Below are positions 6,127 through 9,917 of a stretch of DNA of 9,917 nucleotides, piece after piece. The notes beneath the pieces were generated by a model that was not told the DNA's origin, made no database searches, and was given only the letters and a program-made list of their open reading frames with translations. How positions within the stretch are numbered: the first letter of the stretch is position 1; each line of letters starts with the position of its first letter. The position numbers and the translations under genes are program-made. The stretch is from Acidobacteriota bacterium (GTDB lineage: Bacteria > Acidobacteriota > Thermoanaerobaculia > Thermoanaerobaculales > Thermoanaerobaculaceae), in assembly GCA_021782525.1 (NCBI GenBank), contig JAJXUY010000037.1, positions 1 through 9,917 on the forward strand. The letters are read 5' to 3'.

Positions 6127-6936
6127 CTAGGCGTCCAGGACCTGGACCACGCCGTCGAGGACGACCCTGGTGACGCCCGGCGTGCGGCGGACCACGGCCT
6201 CGACCGCCTCCAGCTGCTTGCGGGTCCTCACCTTGCCGTGGAGCGTCACGACGCCCGCCGTCGCCCTCGCCTCAAGCGCCAGCTCGGAGGTCTCCGGCGT
6301 CGTCAGCAGAGCGGCGGTGACGCGGTAGGAGAGGGCGAGGTCGGCCATGGCGGCCCGCGACTCGTCGGTCTCCGCGAAGACCGGCTTGCGGGCGGAGGCG
6401 CACACGATCTCGCACGCCCCGGCGATGGACACGTGCTCGAGGTTGAGCACGAGGTCGTACAGCGCCGGGTCGCTCCAGTCCACGCCGTACAGGTAGCGCG
6501 TCCAGCGGGCGCGGTCGTGATCCTGACGGTGGATGTACGCCAGGCCCTCCTCGCGCCCCAGCTTGAGCGCCTCCTGCACCGCCGCCAGCCGGAACGCCAT
6601 CGGCGCGATGATGCGGATGCGCAGGACGTGACTCACGCCGCCGAGCATGAGGTGAGCGAGGTGGCCGGTGTAGATCACGTTGCCGCCGGCCAGCTCCTCG
6701 GCCAGGCACGCCTGGAACAGCGTCATGTAGCGCCGGCGCTCCTCGCGGAAGCGGTCGAGGAACCCCGGCGGCCGGTCGAGCGCCGCGCGGAGCTTGGTCT
6801 CGCTCACGCCGCACTCGGACGCCTTGCCGAGGATCGTTTCGCGGTCGATCGCGCGGTAGGAGAGCTGCGTGGCCACGCACCCGGAGAGGAGTCTGCCACC
6901 CGAGTAGCTGCCCCTGGACATCATGATGATGGCCAT
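6127..6936 (-). CDS. Cytidylate-kinase-like protein with C-terminal BON domain
   Basis: 269 residues. Start at ATG 6936, chosen because the family begins directly with this pattern (MAIIMMSRGSYSGG) and GGAGGG lies about 10 bases upstream; the frame extends to 6996 but only with non-family residues. Residues 1-200 match the cytidylate-kinase-like family (Cytidylate_kin2): a degenerate P-loop SRGSYSGG at 7-14 in place of a classical GxGKS/T, AIDRETIL at 29-36, then IYTGHLAHL, and DWSDPALYDLVLNL before an ISxA-like helix. Residues from about 207 to 269 (ARATAGVVTLHGKVRTRKQL ending VVLDGVVQV) look like a BON domain, which usually binds membranes or small ligands in envelope or osmotic-stress proteins. 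True CMP phosphorylation is unproven for this family, and a signalling or regulatory role is plausible (inference). It is the upstream partner of the DHA2 exporter in a tightly packed pair. Confidence 0.82.
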   Translation of the reverse strand: MAIIMMSRGSYSGGRLLSGCVATQLSYRAIDRETILGKASECGVSETKLRAALDRPPGFLDRFREERRRYMTLFQACLAEELAGGNVIYTGHLAHLMLGGVSHVLRIRIIAPMAFRLAAVQEALKLGREEGLAYIHRQDHDRARWTRYLYGVDWSDPALYDLVLNLEHVSIAGACEIVCASARKPVFAETDESRAAMADLALSYRVTAALLTTPETSELALEARATAGVVTLHGKVRTRKQLEAVEAVVRRTPGVTRVVLDGVVQVLDA

Positions 6937-6999
6937 GAACGACGGCCCTCCGTACCGCGACCGCAACCTACTCTCTCTTGCACCGCCGCGCAACAAGCA

Positions 7000-7037
7000 G
7001 GTACCAGGTACCGCATTTTCGCATTTTCATCGATGCG
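7000..7037. repeat. Compact cluster of palindromes and tandem repeats in the divergent spacer
   Basis: GGTACC (7000-7005), one A, then GGTACC (7007-7012) make a 13-base palindrome built from two 6-base palindromes. Directly after come two exact copies of GCATTTTC (7013-7020 and 7021-7028), then ATCGATGCG. CGCAT (7020-7024) and ATGCG (7033-7037) form an inverted repeat. The stretch is much more AT-rich than its surroundings. It lies between the start of the kinase-BON gene (6936, minus) and the small candidate gene at 7074 (plus). It could be an operator, or a copy of a short dispersed element. Confidence 0.6.
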
Positions 7038-7073
7038 TGGAGCCCGCTGCCTTCCCGGGCGCGGGAGGTCGCG

Positions 7074-7217
7074 ATGGCGTGGCTGGCGCTGGTCGTCGCG
7101 GGGTCGGCCGCGGTGGCGTGGGCGGTGGGCCTCAAGGACACGGCGGGGTTCGCGCGTGCCCTCCCGAGCGTGCTCACCCTCGGCGGCGGGTTGCTGAGCT
7201 TCGTCTTGTCGGGTTGA
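7074..7217 (+). CDS. Candidate 47-residue membrane protein, no recognised family
   Basis: ATG 7074 has GGGAGG 5 bases upstream, one of the better ribosome sites in the window, and the frame ends at TGA 7217. The protein opens with a hydrophobic helix (AWLALVVAGSAAVAWAVGL), then a short polar turn with Lys-Asp, then a second hydrophobic stretch (SVLTLGGGLLSFVLSG). It could be a two-pass small inner-membrane protein. Codons have the GC-rich third positions of neighbouring genes. It is convergent with the M19 dipeptidase gene, whose stop lies 30 bases further on. Against it: it is short, has no family recognised here, and similar hydrophobic frames arise by chance in GC-rich DNA. Confidence 0.42.
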   Translation: MAWLALVVAGSAAVAWAVGLKDTAGFARALPSVLTLGGGLLSFVLSG

Positions 7218-7246
7218 AGCTCGTCTCGGGGCGCTGAGGCCGGCGC

Positions 7247-8611
7247 CTACTCGGTGGCCCCGGCCGGGCCGCCGTGGTCGGGGGCCGGACGGGCGTCGAG
7301 CTCCTCGATGCGCGCGTCCGACGGCGGGCGCTCGCGTTGGAGACGCGCCGCGACAACCTCGGCCGTGCGCATGACGCGCAGGATGTTGCCACCTGCGACC
7401 TTGGCGACGTCGGCGTCGCTCCAGCCACGGCGCAGCAGTTCCGCGAGCAGGTCCGGGTACTTGGAGACGTCCTCCAGGCCGAGCGGCGTGCTCGAGATCC
7501 CGTCGAAGTCGGAGCCGATCCCCACGTGGTCGATCCCGGCCACGTCGCGGACGTGCTCGATGTGGTCGGCGACCTGCGCCAGCGTCGCGTCGGGGCCGGG
7601 GTGGTGCGCCGCGAACGCGTGCACCTCGGCCGCGACGCGCTTGGGGTCGTTCGGGTAGAGGGCGCCGAGACGCGTCCACTCGGCCTCGACCGGCGCCTCA
7701 GCGAGGCGCGTCGCCTCGGAAACGAACCCCGGCGCGAAGTTGACCATCACGATCCCGCCGTTGGCGGTGACGCGGCGCAGGATCTCGTCGGGCACGTTGC
7801 GGGGGTGGCCGCACAGCGCCCGCGCCGACGAGTGCGAGAAGATCACCGGCGCCGCGCTCGTCTCCAGCGCGTCGAGCATCGTCCGGTCCGACACGTGCGA
7901 GAGATCGACGAGCATCCCGAGGCGGTTCATCTCGCGCACGACCTCGCGGCCAAACGGGGTGAGGCCGCCGTGGCGGGGCGCATCGGTCGCGGCGTCGGCC
8001 CAGTCGATCGAGCGCCAGTGGGTGAGCGTCATGTAGCGCGCGCCGAGGGCGTACGTCTGCCGCAGCACGGCGAGCGAGTCGGCGATCGAGTACCCGCCCT
8101 CGATGCCGATCAGGCAGGCGATCCGGCCCGAGCGGTGGATGCGCTCGACGTCGGCGGCGGTGGCGGCGAAGGCGAACGCCTCGGGGTAACGGGCGATCAT
8201 GCGCTGCACGAGGTCGATCTGCTCGAGCGTGGCGACCGCCGCCTGCGGCCCCGGCAGCGAGGCCGGCACGTACACCGACCAGAACTGGCCGCCGACGAGG
8301 CCGCGGCGCAGGCGGGGGATATCGGTGCTCAGCGGCTGCGCCAGGGTGCTCGTGCTGGCCGCGATGTCGATGCGGTCGAGGTGGTCGTTGACGCGCTCCC
8401 GGTAGTTCTCGGCGAGGTCGTTGTGGCCGTCGACGAGCGGCGTGTCGGCGAGGATGCGCGTCACCCTGAGGCGCAGCGCCTCTCCGGCGGAGGGCGCGGT
8501 CTGGGCGGCGGCGATGGCCGCGCCGGCGAACACGGCCGCAACCGCGGCGGCCGCGGTCACCGCGGCACTCGGGTGACGAAGGAGCAGGGACGAGCGAACG
8601 AGGTGGGCCAC
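7247..8611 (-). CDS. Secreted membrane dipeptidase, peptidase family M19
   Basis: 454 residues from GTG 8611, preceded by GGAGG with a 6-base spacer. The first 36 residues are a signal peptide: a basic start, a long Ala/Val core, and a cleavage site around AIAAAQ-TAP, so the enzyme is exported. M19 enzymes are binuclear zinc hydrolases that cleave dipeptides, including some with a D-residue. Visible ligands are DGHNDL (His63, Asp65), IGIEGG (Glu171), DLSHVSD (His239), FSHSSARA (His260) and GIGSDFDG towards the C-terminus, so the renal-dipeptidase set is complete. The TLTHWRSIDWADAATD block around residue 195-210 is also typical. A likely role is recycling of peptides or peptidoglycan fragments in the periplasm or outside the cell (inference). 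It is divergent from the methyltransferase gene with a 96-base spacer and appears to be transcribed alone. Confidence 0.93.
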   Translation of the reverse strand: MAHLVRSSLLLRHPSAAVTAAAAVAAVFAGAAIAAAQTAPSAGEALRLRVTRILADTPLVDGHNDLAENYRERVNDHLDRIDIAASTSTLAQPLSTDIPRLRRGLVGGQFWSVYVPASLPGPQAAVATLEQIDLVQRMIARYPEAFAFAATAADVERIHRSGRIACLIGIEGGYSIADSLAVLRQTYALGARYMTLTHWRSIDWADAATDAPRHGGLTPFGREVVREMNRLGMLVDLSHVSDRTMLDALETSAAPVIFSHSSARALCGHPRNVPDEILRRVTANGGIVMVNFAPGFVSEATRLAEAPVEAEWTRLGALYPNDPKRVAAEVHAFAAHHPGPDATLAQVADHIEHVRDVAGIDHVGIGSDFDGISSTPLGLEDVSKYPDLLAELLRRGWSDADVAKVAGGNILRVMRTAEVVAARLQRERPPSDARIEELDARPAPDHGGPAGATE

Positions 8612-8707
8612 GGGGAACCTCCGCGCGCCATCTTGCACGCGCGCGTCGCCGGCGGCAACCGCTCGGGCCCGCTTGAGCGCCGCCGGGAGGTGCGCGAGAA
8701 TCCGCCG

Positions 8708-9496
8708 ATGGATGACGGCCGCGGCCCGGAGCGGGGCTTCTTCGACCCCACGCGACGCTTCAAGGGGCGGGCGGAACTGTACGCGCGGCACCGGCCCGGC
8801 TACCCCGAAGCGGTCGTGACTCTCCTCGAAGCAGAGTGCGGCCTGGCGCCGGGCTCGGTCGTCGCGGACGTCGGCTCGGGGACGGGGATCCTGGCGGCGA
8901 TGCTCCTCGCCCGCGGCGGCCGGGTGTTCGGCGTGGAGCCGAACGCCCAGATGCGCGCCGAGGGAGAGCGGGCGCTCGCCTCGTACCCGGGGTTCGCCAG
9001 CGTGGCCGCGCGCGCCGAGGCGACGACGCTCGCCGACGCCAGCGTCGACCTCGTCACCGCGGCGCAGGCGTTTCACTGGTTCGACCGGCCGCGCGCGCGG
9101 GCCGAGTTCGCCCGCATCCTCAGGCCCGGCGGCTGGGTGGCGTTGCTGTGGAACCTCAGGCGCAAGGACGCCGACGCGTTTGCGGTCGCATACGAGCGAC
9201 TGCTCCTGGAGTACGCGACCGACTACGAGCAGGTGGACCACGCCAACGTCACCGACGGTGTGATCGCGGAGTTCTTCCGCCCGTCGCGCTGCGAGAAACG
9301 GGTCTTCCCCAACCGGCAGGCGTTCGACTACGAGGGGCTCGAGGGTCGGCTGCTCTCCTCGTCGTATGCGCCGGCGGCCGGCCACCCGCGGCACGCGCCG
9401 ATGCTGGCGGCGCTGCGCGCGCTCTTCGAGCGGCACAACGAGCGCGGCACGGTCGCCTTCGCCTACGACACCCTCGTCTACTTCGGCCGGCTCTGA
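8708..9496 (+). CDS. Class I SAM-dependent methyltransferase (Methyltransf_11 type)
   Basis: 262 residues from ATG 8708, which has only a weak ribosome site (GAGAA); an in-frame GTG at 8690 is an alternative but overlaps a GGGAGG. The N-terminus FFDPTRRFKGRAELYARHRPGYP is the usual entry to this group. The SAM-binding motif I is VVADVGSGTGIL (51-62) and GVEPN (75-79) provides the acidic residue for the ribose of SAM. TAAQAFHWFDRPRA followed by FARILRPGGWVALLWN forms the characteristic middle of the fold. It is cytosolic, with no signal peptide. The substrate cannot be inferred; the AQAFHWF signature is common in small-molecule and trans-aconitate/ubiquinone-like methyltransferases. An inverted repeat CCGGCTC/GAGCCGG straddles the stop codon (9487-9501) but has no T-run, so it is at best a weak terminator. 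It is divergent from the M19 gene and lies upstream of argR on the same strand. Confidence 0.9.
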   Translation: MDDGRGPERGFFDPTRRFKGRAELYARHRPGYPEAVVTLLEAECGLAPGSVVADVGSGTGILAAMLLARGGRVFGVEPNAQMRAEGERALASYPGFASVAARAEATTLADASVDLVTAAQAFHWFDRPRARAEFARILRPGGWVALLWNLRRKDADAFAVAYERLLLEYATDYEQVDHANVTDGVIAEFFRPSRCEKRVFPNRQAFDYEGLEGRLLSSSYAPAAGHPRHAPMLAALRALFERHNERGTVAFAYDTLVYFGRL

Positions 9497-9600
9497 GCCG
9501 GAACGGCCGCGCGCAGCGCCGCCGGCCTCACGAGACGAGCGAAAGCCGGCAAGCAGAGGTTGGTCCCCACATGGGCGCCCCGATGCAGGTCCGGGAGGGC

Positions 9601-9638
9601 TTGCATTTTTATGCGCATTGAAATATGATTTTGCGCAT
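9601..9638 (+). promoter_or_regulatory. argR promoter overlapped by ARG-box-like operator
   Basis: TTGCAT (9601-9606) and TATGAT (9624-9629) are spaced by exactly 17 bases and match sigma-70 boxes at 3/6 and 5/6. Overlapping the -35 box is TGCAT-TTTT-ATGCG (9602-9615), one mismatch from the ARG-box core TGMAT-WWWW-ATKCA. A second symmetric element, ATGCGCA (9611-9617) with TGCGCAT (9632-9638), brackets the -10 box. The patch is strikingly AT-rich for this DNA. With argR starting at 9688, this arrangement fits autorepression by ArgR, as in other bacteria. Confidence 0.65.
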
Positions 9639-9687
9639 ACGACGCCCAGACCGATGGGGCGGGCCGGGCGGACCACGGAGGTTGGCC

Positions 9688-9917
9688 ATGCCGAGCAAGA
9701 CGGAGAGCTGGCAGCAGCGGCGCGCGGCGCTCGAGGACCTCCTGCACCACGAGGAGGTCCGCAGCCAGGCGGAGCTCGTCGAACTGCTGACCGAGCGCGG
9801 GTTCTCGGTCACGCAGTCGAGCGTCTCCCGCGACCTGCAGGAGATCGGCGCGGTTCGCGTGGACGGCCGCTACGTCAGCGGCGCCGCGCTCACCGGTGCG
9901 GCACCGCCACGCGCGGA
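9688..9917 (+). CDS. argR: Arginine repressor ArgR, N-terminal DNA-binding domain (3' truncated by window edge)
   Basis: ATG 9688 follows GGAGG with a 6-base spacer; 76 codons are present of a normal 150 or so. ArgR is a hexameric, arginine-responsive regulator that represses arginine synthesis genes and often activates arginine catabolism. The winged helix-turn-helix is clear: residues 26-30 SQAEL, then GFSVTQSSVSRDLQEIGAVR (38-57), with Ser47 and Arg48 in the recognition helix as in Escherichia coli ArgR. GRYVS at the end of the visible part matches the wing. The C-terminal arginine-binding and oligomerisation domain lies outside. The operator-like patch at 9601-9638 argues for autoregulation. 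Its presence within 6 kb of pdaD-speB suggests arginine metabolism is clustered here, but no good ARG box was seen before pdaD. Confidence 0.92.
   Translation, partial: MPSKTESWQQRRAALEDLLHHEEVRSQAELVELLTERGFSVTQSSVSRDLQEIGAVRVDGRYVSGAALTGAAPPRA

Noticed and set aside
5419..7197. 592-codon plus-strand open frame opposite the MFS and kinase-like genes
   Set aside because: It spans two well-supported opposite-strand genes and has the biased composition of antisense GC-rich DNA.
7230..7247. Short GGCGC/GCGCC hairpin between the small candidate gene and the M19 stop
   Set aside because: The stem is only 5 bases with no T-run; such stems are frequent by chance in this base composition.
7274..8700. 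Upstream in-frame extension of the methyltransferase across the M19 gene
   Set aside because: It lies fully antisense to the M19 dipeptidase, whose zinc ligands are all present. The methyltransferase family begins near 8708.
8612..9676. N-terminal extension of the M19 frame to 9676
   Set aside because: It would run antisense through the methyltransferase. A signal peptide and ribosome site place the real start at 8611.

Overview
The window is a GC-rich chromosomal stretch, with G or C at most third codon positions in the genes. It reads as ordinary bacterial housekeeping and accessory metabolism; there is no phage, plasmid, CRISPR or rRNA/tRNA signal. A pyruvoyl-dependent arginine decarboxylase next to an agmatinase, an ArgR regulator, a LarA-type protein and a DUF169 protein suit a high-GC environmental lineage such as an Acidobacteriota-like bacterium. 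That placement is inference only; no marker gene is present.

Layout. (1) 2-808 (+): the 3' two thirds of a LarA-family (nickel-pincer racemase/epimerase) gene, cut by the window edge. (2) A long imperfect purine/pyrimidine hairpin at 811-880 separates it from a convergent minus-strand pair: a KynB-like cyclase (2427-1744) followed 42 bases later by a DUF169 protein (1701-862). (3) Divergent from that pair, 2589-4090 (+) carries pyruvoyl arginine decarboxylase and agmatinase, a two-step arginine-to-agmatine-to-putrescine route. (4) 4091-4634 is a decay zone ending in a scrambled 85-codon tail of a CzcA/CusA-type RND efflux pump, closed by a strong GC hairpin. (5) Minus-strand pair 6936-4651: a cytidylate-kinase-like protein with a C-terminal BON domain, then a 14-TM DHA2 drug-exporter-like MFS protein whose GTG start lies 3 bases after the upstream stop. 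(6) 6937-7246 holds a compact repeat/palindrome cluster and a possible 47-residue membrane protein. (7) A secreted M19 dipeptidase (8611-7247, minus) is divergent from a class I SAM methyltransferase (8708-9496, plus). (8) argR starts at 9688 (+) behind an overlapping promoter/ARG-box-like operator and runs off the window.

Links between genes. The best-supported functional unit is pdaD-speB (polyamine synthesis from arginine). argR, about 5.6 kb downstream of speB, probably heads an arginine-related operon beyond the window. No convincing new defence or mobile system was found. The least ordinary items are the kinase-BON fusion coupled to an exporter, the repeat cluster at 7000-7037, the long hairpin at 811-880, and the rearranged efflux-pump remnant.
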